Source: an uncultured Mesonia sp.
Lineage (GTDB): Bacteria > Bacteroidota > Bacteroidia > Flavobacteriales > Flavobacteriaceae
Direction: 5' to 3'
Assembly (NCBI GenBank): GCA_958296185.1
Contig: CATQIB010000017.1
Location: 1-64,000, forward strand
DNA length: 64,000 nucleotides
Shown: one piece after another, positions 17,072 through 26,799 of the stretch
How positions within the stretch are numbered: the first letter of the stretch is position 1
Layout of the letters: every line of letters begins with the position of its first letter
Notes under the pieces: model-generated
Database searches by the model: none
What the model was told of the DNA's origin: nothing
Seen by the model: the letters and a program-made list of their open reading frames with translations, nothing else
Made by a program: the position numbers and the translations under genes

Positions 17072-20000
17072 ACATGGCAGAAACTTGCGTGCCCGGCAAA
17101 TAATACTTACCCAAATAAGAAGCGTTTAATTCAATTTCAAAAGTCTGGGTTTCGCCAGATTTTAAATCGAAATAAAAATACACCCTGTCGTCTCGAATAT
17201 CCCGGTAATTAGCAGCAGAGCGGGCAGCGCCAAAGTTGGTAAAGCTGGTATTTATAATTTCCCATCCGCTGGGTAAAAATTGACTAAGGGCAATATGTTC
17301 AACCCTATCTATTCCTTGGTTTTGTATGCTTATTTTAGCTTTAAAGCTGGTACCTTGTTTTATTTTAGTTACCGCTATACTTTCATCATTGGTATTTAAA
17401 AACTGCAAATTTAATTGTAGATTTCGCTTTTCCTCTAGTTCTTCGCCTATAGGCAAAATGCCTTGTTGATTTAAATTTACAAATACAAGATTTTTTGCCC
17501 TATTGGTTATATTAATTTTCGTGCGGTCTTTAGCTTCGGGTAAAGGAATCGCTATCATAGTCTTATTTGTGCTTACTTTTTTAGACTGGCCTTCTATTTC
17601 ATAAACTATAGAAAAAGGTTCTGTAGCATTGGCAGCAGCCATTTTTGCCAGTGACAGTAAGGCATAAGCAGTTTCTTGCGTATTAAACCAACGATCTGAG
17701 GATAAGTCTTTGGCTATAGATTGTGCAAATTCCATTTGATGCTCTGTTTTTTCAAGTAACACTAGTGTTTCTAAAGCCATTGCTTTATCTCTAAATTTTG
17801 ATTGAAAGCTAGAGCTGATTTGTTTTTTACTAGTAAAATTGTCTTGAACAGGTTTCATTAAATCTTCGGCTATAGATTTTTTGCCAATTACGGCATATGC
17901 TGCCGCCAATCGCCAAATTGCTGTATTGCTCATTTCTTCAGATTCTCTAAGCCTATTCATCGCCGCCAGTTCTGCATTACCAGATAATGCCAAAGCATAA
18001 AGTCGGTAAGCTTGATTTAAACTAGTATTATAAGAGGTTAAACGGTTTCGCCACCTTCTAGCCTCTCGTCTTTGGTAGTTCATCCAATTATCTAATAAGC
18101 CTACGGGTATAGCATAACCTTGTTTTTTGGCTTCAATTATAAAATGTCCTGCATACGTAGTTGCCCAATCGTGAGCCTCACTTTGTCCTGGCCAATACGA
18201 GAAACCGCCGTTGCTCAACTGGTAGTCTTTTAAACGGTTTAAAACACCTTGAACATTACGTTTTAACTCTCCTTTACGATGAGCAGGTAAGTCTACCAAA
18301 TCATTTAAAAATAATTGTGGAAATGCACCCGAAGTAATTTGTTCTAAGCACCCGTGAGGGTAGTCAATTAAATAATCTAACCTGTTTTCTAAATTGATAC
18401 TAGGCAGGCTAGAAAAAACCAACTGACTCGAATTGTTTCGCGATTCGCCAAATGATCTATAATCTAAACTTAATTGGCCAGCGGGGTTTAATAAACTACT
18501 ACTAGTTTTATAACTAACAGGGTTGGGATTAAAAATATCTAATTCGGTTTGGCTATAAGCTTTTTCACCCTGTCCTTCTGCAAAAACCTTAATAGTTTGG
18601 GGTTTTGAGGTGGCTTTACTTTTAAAGGTAAAATACACTATTTGCTCACCCGGTTTGTCAAAAGATACGCTCTTACGGGTGGGCCCAATAGCTTGCAATG
18701 CTTCGTCAAGTTTAAGACTCACTTCAACTTGTTTAATTTTGTTTTCCATGGCAAAAACGGTTACCGGTAAATTTATTTCTTCACCAGGGCTTAGCTTCCG
18801 CGGAAGCGAACTAAGTACCATTAAGGGTTGAGCCACTCGAACCGATTTTTCGCTTTTACCGTAGGCTTCGGTTTTGGGGTTACCGGCCACCACCATTACG
18901 CGAACTGCCCCTACATAATTAGGCATATAAAGCCGATGTTTTGCCTTTTGACCCGCTTTTAACGTAAACGGACCCAAATAGGAAACAACCGGTTTAAAAC
19001 GATCTGCTTTTCGGTTTTTGGCACCTGCAGCCAAGTCGCCGCCACCAATTTCATAAACGTTATTAACGCTTCCGCCATAAGCTCCAATTACTTGGTCATA
19101 TACATCATAAGTTTTTACTCCAAGCGCCTCACGAGCGTAAAATGCTTGATGAATATCTGGTGTATTGAAACGGGTTAAATCAAGTAAACCTTCATCTACC
19201 ACTGCCAGTGTATAGGTCATTTCTTTATTGGCTTTTTCGCTTATGCGGATATCATATTGTTGTTCTGGCTTTAGTTCTTTTGCTACTTGAATCACAGGTT
19301 CTAATTGCGTTTTAACATCTGTTATTTTTAAAGGTAAAACGCCATACAATCGAATAGGAAGATCGTTTTGGGTTTGTGCGTGCGGCTGTAATAAAGTAAT
19401 ATGTGCATAAATATTTGGTGCCATAGCTGAAGTAATAGGTACTTCTAGCTGTGTTTTGCCTTGACTAGTAGTTACCCAGCGTTGTGAAATCACTCGGCTG
19501 CCATTCTCAAGGCTTACCAATGCTCTGCCTCCCTTACTTGAAGGGAAACTAATAAGTGCTTTTTCTCCAACTTCATAACTATCTTGATCTGATTTTAAAA
19601 GAAGCATCTTTGCGGCATCTGCTGCTGCATTTGATCCTAAAGAATAATAATCTTTAAAAAAGTAGGTAGTTGCTCCGGTAGCATGACCAGAGATAGGATC
19701 TACCACCCTAATTAAATATCGACCAGCTTGGTTTTCGGGTACATTTATAAAAAGAGTACTTTTTCCTGATGAATCGGTGGTTATTGTTTTTTCTAAAAAA
19801 GGAGAGTGTACCTGCGTATTTTCGTAACGTGAAAGGTTTGATTTATCTCTACTCCACCACCAACGCCACTCTATTTTGTAAACGTAAACATTAAGTTCTC
19901 GCGATGGAGCTATTTTTCCTTCGGCGTTTAGACTTAATATTTCAAAAGGAATTTGAGCGTCTGTCTTATGGGCACCAAAAGCCTTTGATTCGGGAGTTTT

Positions 20001-22559
20001 TATACCGATGAAATGCGTGTACGGCGCTAATTTTTTAGTTATAACATCCATAGAGAAATCTCCACCACCTTCATAAACTTTGGTTAAAAAATTTGCTTGC
20101 AGCATTCCAGCTGCATTTTTATTTAGACTTATCTGTTCTTTAATATCAAGGCGTCCATTATGATCTGTTTTAGCTTTTATCCAAGGTTTGGTGATGCTTT
20201 CAAATTTGCGAACGGGATCCTGAAACGTATAGAATTTATAGTTAGGGAAAGGTATAGCTGCAGGACTAAGTTCTACTTCTATCTCTGCTTCTAAATTTTT
20301 GGCTACCGCACCGTGTAGCCATTTAGATTGCAATGAACCTATTAAGGGTTTATTGGTGCTTAAAATCTTATCTTCAAAATCTAAGTTTATCTTTAATCGA
20401 TTCGGTTTTACCGTAGCCACTTTTAAGGTTTTTGAAAAACTTGCTCCACCTACTTTTATTTGTGCTTTCCAATTTCCAGTAACATCTTGTTTTTTGGTAT
20501 GTATAGGAAAATAATAGAAATTATTAATGGCTTGCTTAGGGTGCGAATACTCGCTCTTATTTTCTTCTAAAACCAATTGGCCTCTCGCATCGAAAACCGA
20601 TAATTGTACAGGATGCTTTTTAGGTAAAGGATTTTCTTTATCGTTTAAAACGAAGTTTAAGTGTATAGTATCTCCAGGGCGATGTACGTCCCGTTCCGTA
20701 TAGATGAAGCCTTTTAATCCGTCTTGAACTTCTTCACCGCTTATATCAAATTTACTAAGAGAAAGCGCATTGCCGCCTCCCAATTTAGCATAAGCATATT
20801 GTTTTCCTTTTTGCGCCACAACAAAAGCGGCTTGCTGTTGCGTTTTTAACTTAACTTGGCCGTTTTGATTGGTGAAAGCCTGGCTAAGTAATTTTGTTTG
20901 ATAGTTGTACAAGCTAACCTTGGTTTTAGCTTCGGGTTGGGTATTTAGCAAATTATTTACTGCTATATGGTAGGTTTTATCTGTACCTTCTTTAACCATT
21001 AAGCCTAGATTAGATCCTAATATATTAAGGCTAGCAAAACGATCATCTTCATAATAAGAAAGGCTGCAAGGATTATCTCTTTCTCTCCAGTTATAAGGGG
21101 TTTTACGCCAGTTGTAGAGTTGGTTATTCCAATATTGTTCTTCTCTGTAATTTTCTTCGGGATAGCTAACTTCTGCTTGCAGAATTGGTTGTTGGTTCTC
21201 ATTTTCGCCACAACTATAATTGCAGTACTCCTTTCTAAAACTTATCTCAATGCTATAGAGTGCACCCGGGTCTGATTTAAAAAAATCAGATAAATTCAAC
21301 GCATGTGCTTTCCAATTTTTTAAGGCAAATGGAGTATTGTTCTCAAAAACGATTGTTTTTTGGGCTATTTTTCGCCCTACACGTTTTAAATTATAATGAG
21401 CACCTAGAGAAGCATCTTGTAAATGATCGAGAACGTTGTCTTTATAAATTTTGATCACACGAACATCAACGGCACGTAAATTTACCGTTTCAAAATAAAT
21501 AGGTGTTTTGTCTGAATCGGGCAATATGTTCCCTTTAGAGATTAAACGTACCGCTGGTTTGAGTTCTTCAAAAGATATATTTTTGGTATAGGTGTTTTTA
21601 AGTTTAAAGCCCGCTGAATTTTTTATACCGGTAAAGACTTCTAATAAAACCTCTCCGGCAGGTCGCATGTTTGGGTAGACATACAAAACATTACCTTCTA
21701 CTTCAAATTTTAGGTTATTGCTTTCTGCCAATTTTACCAATCCTTGAAAATTTTGGTTAGGATCAAGTTGGTCAGAAAAATTTAGACTTAATGCAGCTTC
21801 GGCTCCAGAATGGGATTGTATATCTACAATTTTAAAATTATCTTTTCCAGGAATCAAGTATTCATCTTTTCCGCTATAATCTGCTTGTATTGGGGTACCA
21901 TCATAAGTAATTGCTAGTTGAGAGTCTTCTATATATCGGGTGATATTATCAATTTTAAAACGGAAGTATTGGCTACTTTCTAAATTCTCTTCCCAAATTA
22001 TGGGGAGCTCCTGATCTTTTTGTTTTACTTTAAGAATTTGCTTAACCTGATCAAGCTGGGCAACATCAGCGGTTTCTATTTGACCGGTTAAATATTGCTG
22101 AGAATCATTGTAAGATTGAAGGTTGCCTAAATTTAATTTGTAATTCTGCTCAATTGTTTGAAAGCTAAAAGTGTAGTTTTTTAACTCATCTGGAATATCC
22201 TTATAAATTAGGTCTAAGGGTATAGTTACAAAATAGGTGGTATTCGCTTTTAATTTTTCCTGAGGTTTAAAAATTAGCTTTTTTCCGTTTTCTAAATAAA
22301 GTTTTCCCTTAATGGCCGGAGAAATTTTCAGGTATTTTTCTGCCAGCTCTTGATTAAGTTCAACTTCTGGCCAAGGCTTATTAAAGCTTATTAAAATGGG
22401 TTGGTTTTTAGAGGTTTTTCCGTAAGTATGTGTACTGATGTATGCCTTATAATCAAATAAACTATCTACTTCTAGTTCTTCTTTTTGTGTATTACAACTC
22501 ACTAAAATAAATGTGAAAAATAGAAAAAAATGAAAACCACTGGCCTTACAAAATCTCAT
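17016..22559 (-). CDS. Bacterial alpha-2-macroglobulin lipoprotein
   Basis: The 1847-residue protein is a bacterial alpha-2-macroglobulin, a large periplasmic protease trap thought to protect the cell wall when it is breached, working with PBP1C. The lipoprotein signal ends in FILVSC with Cys22. Serial beta-sandwich (MG) domains fill the first 1200 residues. The bait/A2M core has DEGLLDLTRF at about 1130, and the thioester motif GCLEQ is intact with Cys1404 and Gln1407. A helical thiolester-ring domain with YWPGQSEAHDWATTYAGHF follows, and a receptor-binding-like domain ends the chain. Length exceeds E. coli YfhM (about 1650) by roughly 200 residues. It is immediately upstream of and overlaps pbpC. 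Confidence 0.93.
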   Translation of the reverse strand: MRFCKASGFHFFLFFTFILVSCNTQKEELEVDSLFDYKAYISTHTYGKTSKNQPILISFNKPWPEVELNQELAEKYLKISPAIKGKLYLENGKKLIFKPQEKLKANTTYFVTIPLDLIYKDIPDELKNYTFSFQTIEQNYKLNLGNLQSYNDSQQYLTGQIETADVAQLDQVKQILKVKQKDQELPIIWEENLESSQYFRFKIDNITRYIEDSQLAITYDGTPIQADYSGKDEYLIPGKDNFKIVDIQSHSGAEAALSLNFSDQLDPNQNFQGLVKLAESNNLKFEVEGNVLYVYPNMRPAGEVLLEVFTGIKNSAGFKLKNTYTKNISFEELKPAVRLISKGNILPDSDKTPIYFETVNLRAVDVRVIKIYKDNVLDHLQDASLGAHYNLKRVGRKIAQKTIVFENNTPFALKNWKAHALNLSDFFKSDPGALYSIEISFRKEYCNYSCGENENQQPILQAEVSYPEENYREEQYWNNQLYNWRKTPYNWRERDNPCSLSYYEDDRFASLNILGSNLGLMVKEGTDKTYHIAVNNLLNTQPEAKTKVSLYNYQTKLLSQAFTNQNGQVKLKTQQQAAFVVAQKGKQYAYAKLGGGNALSLSKFDISGEEVQDGLKGFIYTERDVHRPGDTIHLNFVLNDKENPLPKKHPVQLSVFDARGQLVLEENKSEYSHPKQAINNFYYFPIHTKKQDVTGNWKAQIKVGGASFSKTLKVATVKPNRLKINLDFEDKILSTNKPLIGSLQSKWLHGAVAKNLEAEIEVELSPAAIPFPNYKFYTFQDPVRKFESITKPWIKAKTDHNGRLDIKEQISLNKNAAGMLQANFLTKVYEGGGDFSMDVITKKLAPYTHFIGIKTPESKAFGAHKTDAQIPFEILSLNAEGKIAPSRELNVYVYKIEWRWWWSRDKSNLSRYENTQVHSPFLEKTITTDSSGKSTLFINVPENQAGRYLIRVVDPISGHATGATTYFFKDYYSLGSNAAADAAKMLLLKSDQDSYEVGEKALISFPSSKGGRALVSLENGSRVISQRWVTTSQGKTQLEVPITSAMAPNIYAHITLLQPHAQTQNDLPIRLYGVLPLKITDVKTQLEPVIQVAKELKPEQQYDIRISEKANKEMTYTLAVVDEGLLDLTRFNTPDIHQAFYAREALGVKTYDVYDQVIGAYGGSVNNVYEIGGGDLAAGAKNRKADRFKPVVSYLGPFTLKAGQKAKHRLYMPNYVGAVRVMVVAGNPKTEAYGKSEKSVRVAQPLMVLSSLPRKLSPGEEINLPVTVFAMENKIKQVEVSLKLDEALQAIGPTRKSVSFDKPGEQIVYFTFKSKATSKPQTIKVFAEGQGEKAYSQTELDIFNPNPVSYKTSSSLLNPAGQLSLDYRSFGESRNNSSQLVFSSLPSINLENRLDYLIDYPHGCLEQITSGAFPQLFLNDLVDLPAHRKGELKRNVQGVLNRLKDYQLSNGGFSYWPGQSEAHDWATTYAGHFIIEAKKQGYAIPVGLLDNWMNYQRREARRWRNRLTSYNTSLNQAYRLYALALSGNAELAAMNRLRESEEMSNTAIWRLAAAYAVIGKKSIAEDLMKPVQDNFTSKKQISSSFQSKFRDKAMALETLVLLEKTEHQMEFAQSIAKDLSSDRWFNTQETAYALLSLAKMAAANATEPFSIVYEIEGQSKKVSTNKTMIAIPLPEAKDRTKINITNRAKNLVFVNLNQQGILPIGEELEEKRNLQLNLQFLNTNDESIAVTKIKQGTSFKAKISIQNQGIDRVEHIALSQFLPSGWEIINTSFTNFGAARSAANYRDIRDDRVYFYFDLKSGETQTFEIELNASYLGKYYLPGTQVSAMYDRNYFARNKGKWVEVIR

Positions 22560-22694
22560 GGTATTATAGGTTTAAGTTTGGGCCAATTCTGTAAAATTAG
22601 CTCCATTTAAAATTAAGAAAAGATGAATTACGCTAAAGATAAACAAAGCTTAATTGAAAACAATTTAATTTTTTTAATTTTCGAATATACCGGG

Positions 22695-22702
22695 CAAAAG
22701 TA
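22695..22702 (-). promoter_or_regulatory. Possible -7 element for the macroglobulin-pbpC operon
   Basis: On the minus strand TACTTTTG matches TAnnTTTG. It lies 136 bases upstream of the macroglobulin start, which implies a rather long leader, so the assignment is tentative. Confidence 0.35.
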
Positions 22703-22767
22703 TTTAATTTCAAAACATAGAATGGTATGTTATTGAATGAAGTGTACTGTAATCAAAATGGGTTTAA

Positions 22768-22805
22768 AAATAAAAGCCTTTACACGCAGGTAAAGGCTTT
22801 TATTT
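22768..22805 (-). terminator. Terminator of the fabH-accB-accC operon
   Basis: A sixteen-base perfect stem (22768-22783 and 22790-22805, core AAAAGCCTTTAC / GTAAAGGCTTTT) with a six-base loop lies 20 bases after the accC stop. The outer part of the stem is A/T-rich, giving the T-run on the minus strand. Confidence 0.85.
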
Positions 22806-22825
22806 CAAGTACTATTATTATTTAC

Positions 22826-24181
22826 TTATTGATCTTGGTATTTCTCATCCATTACAAAATCTTCCATAAATTTGGTGGTGTAATTTCCATCAAGATAATC
22901 AGGATGATCCATTAATTGTCTATGAAAAGGAATCGTTGTTTTAACCCCTTCAATGACAAATTCATCTAGAGCACGTTTCATCTTATGAATAGCTTCTTCT
23001 CTTGTTTGAGCCGTAGTAATTAACTTGGCGATCATCGAGTCATAATTTGGAGGGATAGAATATCCACTATAAACATGCGTATCTATTCGCACACCATGTC
23101 CTCCAGGCGCATGTAAATTGGTTATTTTACCAGGAGAAGGTCTAAAGCCATTGTACGGGTCTTCGGCATTGATACGGCATTCTATTGAATGTAGTTTAGG
23201 GAAATAATTTTTTCCTGATATTTCTACACCAGCGGCAACCAAAATTTGCTCTCGTATCAAATCGTAATCAATAACTTGTTCTGTAATAGGGTGTTCTACT
23301 TGAATACGGGTATTCATTTCCATAAAGTAGAAATTTCTATGCTTATCAACTAAAAATTCTACTGTACCAGCCCCTTCATATTTTATATATTCGGCAGCTT
23401 TAACTGCTGCTTCTCCCATTTTTTCGCGCAACTCATCGGTCATAAAAGGAGAAGGTGTTTCTTCGGTAAGTTTTTGATGTCTTCTTTGTACCGAACAGTC
23501 TCTCTCAGAGAGATGGCAAGCTTTACCTTTACTATCACCAACTACTTGTATTTCAATATGTCTAGGCTCTTCGATAAGCTTTTCCATATACATGCCGTTG
23601 TTACCAAAAGCGGCACCAGCTTCTTGTCTTGCCGAATCCCATGCGGCTTCCAGATCTTCTTCCTTCCATACGGCGCGCATTCCTTTTCCGCCACCTCCAG
23701 CAGTTGCCTTAAGCATTACAGGGAATCCCATTTTTTTTGCTGTTTTGAGGCAATCTTTATAATCTTTTAATAAACCATCAGAGCCTGGGATACAAGGCAC
23801 TCCTGCGGCCATCATAGTAGCTCTGGCCGAAGCTTTATCGCCCATTCGCTCAATCATTTCTGGCGATGCACCAATAAATTTAATACCGTGCTCATCACAG
23901 ATTTTGGAAAATTTTGCGTTTTCTGCTAAAAAACCATATCCTGGATGAATAGCATCTGCATTGGTAATTTCTGCCGCCGAAATAATATTGGGTATTTTTA
24001 AATAAGACTCGTTACTAGGAGCCGGACCAATACATACGGCTTCGTCTGCAAAGCGCACATGTAAACTTTCTGCGTCGGCTTTAGAATATACCGCCACAGT
24101 TTTGATTCCCATTTCACGGCAGGTTCTAATTACACGTAGTGCAATTTCGCCTCTATTGGCAATTAATATTTTTTTAAACAT
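22826..24181 (-). CDS. accC: Acetyl-CoA carboxylase, biotin carboxylase subunit
   Basis: The 451-residue enzyme carboxylates the biotin of AccB using ATP and bicarbonate, the first half-reaction of fatty-acid synthesis. The start [21 protein letters not shown] is canonical. The ATP-grasp domain has GGGGKGMR at about 164-171, and the catalytic loop has [18 protein letters not shown]. The C-terminal B-C domain has [16 protein letters not shown]. Length is normal. It is 48 bases downstream of accB in the fabH-accB-accC operon. Confidence 0.95.
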   Translation of the reverse strand: MFKKILIANRGEIALRVIRTCREMGIKTVAVYSKADAESLHVRFADEAVCIGPAPSNESYLKIPNIISAAEITNADAIHPGYGFLAENAKFSKICDEHGIKFIGASPEMIERMGDKASARATMMAAGVPCIPGSDGLLKDYKDCLKTAKKMGFPVMLKATAGGGGKGMRAVWKEEDLEAAWDSARQEAGAAFGNNGMYMEKLIEEPRHIEIQVVGDSKGKACHLSERDCSVQRRHQKLTEETPSPFMTDELREKMGEAAVKAAEYIKYEGAGTVEFLVDKHRNFYFMEMNTRIQVEHPITEQVIDYDLIREQILVAAGVEISGKNYFPKLHSIECRINAEDPYNGFRPSPGKITNLHAPGGHGVRIDTHVYSGYSIPPNYDSMIAKLITTAQTREEAIHKMKRALDEFVIEGVKTTIPFHRQLMDHPDYLDGNYTTKFMEDFVMDEKYQDQ

Positions 24182-24229
24182 ACTGTTTATATTTTTTTGG
24201 ACACGAAAGACTTTTTTATTCTAAATAGA

Positions 24230-24736
24230 TTAAGACGGGTCTACTAAGAATAAAGGCTGGTCAAATTCAACTGGAGATGAATCGTCTACCAATACTTTTA
24301 CAATTTTACCAGATACTTCGCTTTCAATCTCATTAAATAGCTTCATTGCTTCAATAATACAAAGTACATCTCCTTCTTTTATACTATCTCCTACTTCTAC
24401 AAAGGTAGGTTTGTCTGGTGAAGGCTTTCGGTAGAAAGTTCCTATAATTGGAGATTTTACCGTAATGTATTTTGAGTCATCTTCATTTGCAGCATTTTCT
24501 TGTTTTGCTGGTGTAGCTGTAGTTTCGGTTGGTGTAGCCGGTGCATGAGCTTGCATTTGCGGCATTTGCATTTGTGGCATTCCTTGCATTGGCACTTGCT
24601 GCACGATGGTAGTCTCTTTATCATCGCCAGATGTTGTTTTGATTGTAATTTTCACATCATCGGTTTCTAATTTTACCTCGCTAGCACCAGATTTTGCTAC
24701 AAATTTTATTAAGTTTTGAATTTCTTTTAATTCCAT
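24230..24736 (-). CDS. accB: Biotin carboxyl carrier protein of acetyl-CoA carboxylase
   Basis: The 168-residue protein carries the biotin for acetyl-CoA carboxylase. An N-terminal helix-strand segment is followed by a Pro/Ala/Gln/Met-rich flexible linker (about 44-85, with repeated MPQMQ) and the biotinyl domain. The biotin attachment site is EAMK with Lys132, and the typical FYRKPSPDKP thumb precedes it. It lies between fabH (27 bases upstream) and accC. Confidence 0.95.
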   Translation of the reverse strand: MELKEIQNLIKFVAKSGASEVKLETDDVKITIKTTSGDDKETTIVQQVPMQGMPQMQMPQMQAHAPATPTETTATPAKQENAANEDDSKYITVKSPIIGTFYRKPSPDKPTFVEVGDSIKEGDVLCIIEAMKLFNEIESEVSGKIVKVLVDDSSPVEFDQPLFLVDPS

Positions 24737-24763
24737 AATATTGTGGTATTAATCGTTATGATT

Positions 24764-25759
24764 TTAAGAATTATAGGCCCATTTTAAATAAATGGAACCC
24801 CAAGTAAAGCCTCCGCCAAAAGAGGCGAAAACTAGGTTATCTCCTTTTTTAAGTTGTTTTTCATAGTCACTTAGCAGCAACGGTAAGGTAGCCGAAGTTG
24901 TATTACCGTAGCGCTGTATATTCATAAGTACTTTATCTTCACTTAGCCCCATGCGTTTTGCAGTGGCATCGATAATTCGCTTATTGGCTTGATGTGCTAC
25001 TAACCAGTCAACATCTTTCTCTTCAAGTTGATTGCGTTTCATTATTTTCTCGCTAACATCGGCCATATTGGAAACTGCAAACTTAAAGACGGTTTTACCG
25101 TCTTGATGAACGTAATGTAATTTATTTTTTACCGTTTCTTCAGAGGCAGGTAATATAGATCCTCCTGCTTCAATCTTTAGAAAATTTCTTCCTATGCCGT
25201 CACTACGTAAATATTCATCTTGCAATCCTAAGCCTTCTTCATTGGGCTCAAAGAGAACAGCGCCTCCACCGTCACCAAAAATAATACAAGTCGCTCGATC
25301 TTCATAGTTGATGATAGAAGACATTTTGTCTGCACCAATAAGCAATACTTTTTTGTATCTGCCAGACTCTATATAACTGGCAGCGGTAGACATACCGTAG
25401 AGAAAGCTAGAACAGGCCGCCTGTAAATCAAAAGAAAATGCGTTTGTGGCGCCAATTTCACTCGCGGTAAAAGCCGCTGTTGAAGCCACAGGCATATCGG
25501 GTGTAGCCGTTGCAAAGAGAACCAAATCAATTTCTTTTGGGTCAAGATTGGCTTTTTTTAATAAATTTTGGGCTGCTTTTATACCTAAATAAGAGGTGCC
25601 TTTATGGGCATCTTTTAATATTCTGCGCTCCTTTATTCCTGTTCTTGTGGTAATCCATTCATCATTGGTATCTACCATTTCTTCTAACATTTTGTTAGAT
25701 AACACATGCTCAGGAACAAAAGATCCTACAGCGGTTATAGCTGCTTTGATTGTATTCAT
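24764..25759 (-). CDS. fabH: Beta-ketoacyl-ACP synthase III
   Basis: The 331-residue condensing enzyme starts fatty-acid chains by joining an acyl-CoA to malonyl-ACP. The catalytic triad is readable: Cys116 in QAACSSFLYG, His256 in VAHQANKRII, and Asn286 in RYGNTTSATLPL. The GGGFTWGS C-terminus is canonical. Flavobacterial FabH often uses branched primers, but specificity cannot be read from sequence alone. It is the first gene of fabH-accB-accC, with its own promoter. Confidence 0.95.
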   Translation of the reverse strand: MNTIKAAITAVGSFVPEHVLSNKMLEEMVDTNDEWITTRTGIKERRILKDAHKGTSYLGIKAAQNLLKKANLDPKEIDLVLFATATPDMPVASTAAFTASEIGATNAFSFDLQAACSSFLYGMSTAASYIESGRYKKVLLIGADKMSSIINYEDRATCIIFGDGGGAVLFEPNEEGLGLQDEYLRSDGIGRNFLKIEAGGSILPASEETVKNKLHYVHQDGKTVFKFAVSNMADVSEKIMKRNQLEEKDVDWLVAHQANKRIIDATAKRMGLSEDKVLMNIQRYGNTTSATLPLLLSDYEKQLKKGDNLVFASFGGGFTWGSIYLKWAYNS

Positions 25760-25778
25760 ACAATTGAAATTATTTCAG

Positions 25779-25786
25779 CAAAATTA
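25779..25786 (-). promoter_or_regulatory. -7 element for fabH-accB-accC
   Basis: The minus strand reads TAATTTTG, a TAnnTTTG match, 19 bases before the fabH ATG. Confidence 0.55.
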
Positions 25787-25924
25787 CCGCTAAATTATAT
25801 TAAAATTTGATAGTGAGTAAATTAATAAAATTTAGCAGATGCAAATTAAGGTGTTTTTGTCAATTTATCAACTTATATAGAAAAACTATTATGCGCTCAT
25901 AGCATTCTAGAAGTAAGATAAAAC

Positions 25925-25959
25925 AAAAAAACTCTCGCACAGCTTCACTGCGGAGAGTC
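25925..25959 (-). terminator. Terminator downstream of rpmF
   Basis: On the minus strand ACTCTC and GAGAGT pair around an inner, imperfect stem, followed by a run of seven Ts. It lies 25 bases after the rpmF stop and separates rpmF from fabH. Confidence 0.65.
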
Positions 25960-25983
25960 TTATAAAAAAAATTTTAGTGCTTA

Positions 25984-26181
25984 TTAAGCTTCAACTTCTT
26001 CTGTATTGTCAATAAGTACTTGCCCTCTGTAATAGAGTTTTCCTTCGTGCCAATGTGCTCTGTGATAAAGGTGAGCTTCTCCCGTAGTAGGGTCTGTAGC
26101 AATTTGTGGAGCTTTTGCTTTATAATGCGTTCTCCTTTTATCTCTTCTGGTCTTAGATATTTTTCTCTTAGGATGTGCCAT
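25984..26181 (-). CDS. rpmF: 50S ribosomal protein L32
   Basis: This basic 65-residue ribosomal protein starts [20 protein letters not shown], the family signature. It lacks the CxxC pairs of zinc-binding L32 forms (no cysteine at all), so it is of the zinc-independent type. The C-terminal [16 protein letters not shown] is typical of Flavobacteria. It follows the YceD-like gene by seven bases, an arrangement conserved widely in bacteria. Confidence 0.95.
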   Translation of the reverse strand: MAHPKRKISKTRRDKRRTHYKAKAPQIATDPTTGEAHLYHRAHWHEGKLYYRGQVLIDNTEEVEA

Positions 26182-26188
26182 AACTAAG

Positions 26189-26728
26189 TTATTTATTGTC
26201 GTTTAACAGGTTTTTTAATTTATTCCAGCGAGGGTCTACCTCATTATTTTCATTTACTTCCTTTTGTACAGGTTGCAATTCTTCTAACTTATCTAATATT
26301 TCTGAATTTAATGTACCGTCTTCAATGCCCGGGTGCAATCTTTTGTAGGGTAAAGCCAAAACTATAGCTTCATAGATGTATTGGTGCACCTCAATTTCAT
26401 AGGCACCATGCGGAAGAATTAATAATTCTTCGTTCTCATCATTGTACTCTTCACCAAATTTCACCACCAAATGCAATTGATGTTCAACAGGTTGATCGTA
26501 GGCTTCATTGCTAACATCGCAATTAAGATTTACAGTACCTTCAATGCTAAAGTGTAACTCTAGCATATTGGATTTTTTTTCTAAAAGTAAATCTACCGAA
26601 ACCTTTACGGAATTAAAATCATCATATTCAAAGAACTCAAAGAATTGATTATCTATTTGATAATCAAAATGATGTTTGCCAACCTTCAATCCTACAAAAG
26701 GAATGATATATTCTTTTAGCTTTTTCAT
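26189..26728 (-). CDS. YceD/DUF177 family protein
   Basis: The 179-residue protein belongs to the YceD (DUF177) family, which is linked to 23S rRNA accumulation and ribosome assembly in other bacteria. Recognition rests on position directly before rpmF and the conserved core: a strand with [18 protein letters not shown], where Bacteroidota keep one cysteine of the usual CxR/CxxC pair, then the acidic DENEELL loop and [16 protein letters not shown]. The C-terminus ends with [10 protein letters not shown], which is diagnostic. It has its own promoter. Confidence 0.85.
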   Translation of the reverse strand: MKKLKEYIIPFVGLKVGKHHFDYQIDNQFFEFFEYDDFNSVKVSVDLLLEKKSNMLELHFSIEGTVNLNCDVSNEAYDQPVEHQLHLVVKFGEEYNDENEELLILPHGAYEIEVHQYIYEAIVLALPYKRLHPGIEDGTLNSEILDKLEELQPVQKEVNENNEVDPRWNKLKNLLNDNK

Positions 26729-26750
26729 TACATCATTGATTTCAAGCGTG

Positions 26751-26758
26751 CAAATATA
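26751..26758 (-). promoter_or_regulatory. -7 element for yceD-rpmF
   Basis: The minus strand reads TATATTTG, a perfect TAnnTTTG, 22 bases before the YceD start codon. Confidence 0.6.
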
Positions 26759-26799
26759 AAAAAATAAATTCGATACAAGTATTTATTAACAAGAAATGT

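Noticed and set aside
22727-22915. 62-codon plus-strand frame near the accC end.
   Set aside because: It spans the accC terminator hairpin and then runs antisense to accC; composition is not protein-like.
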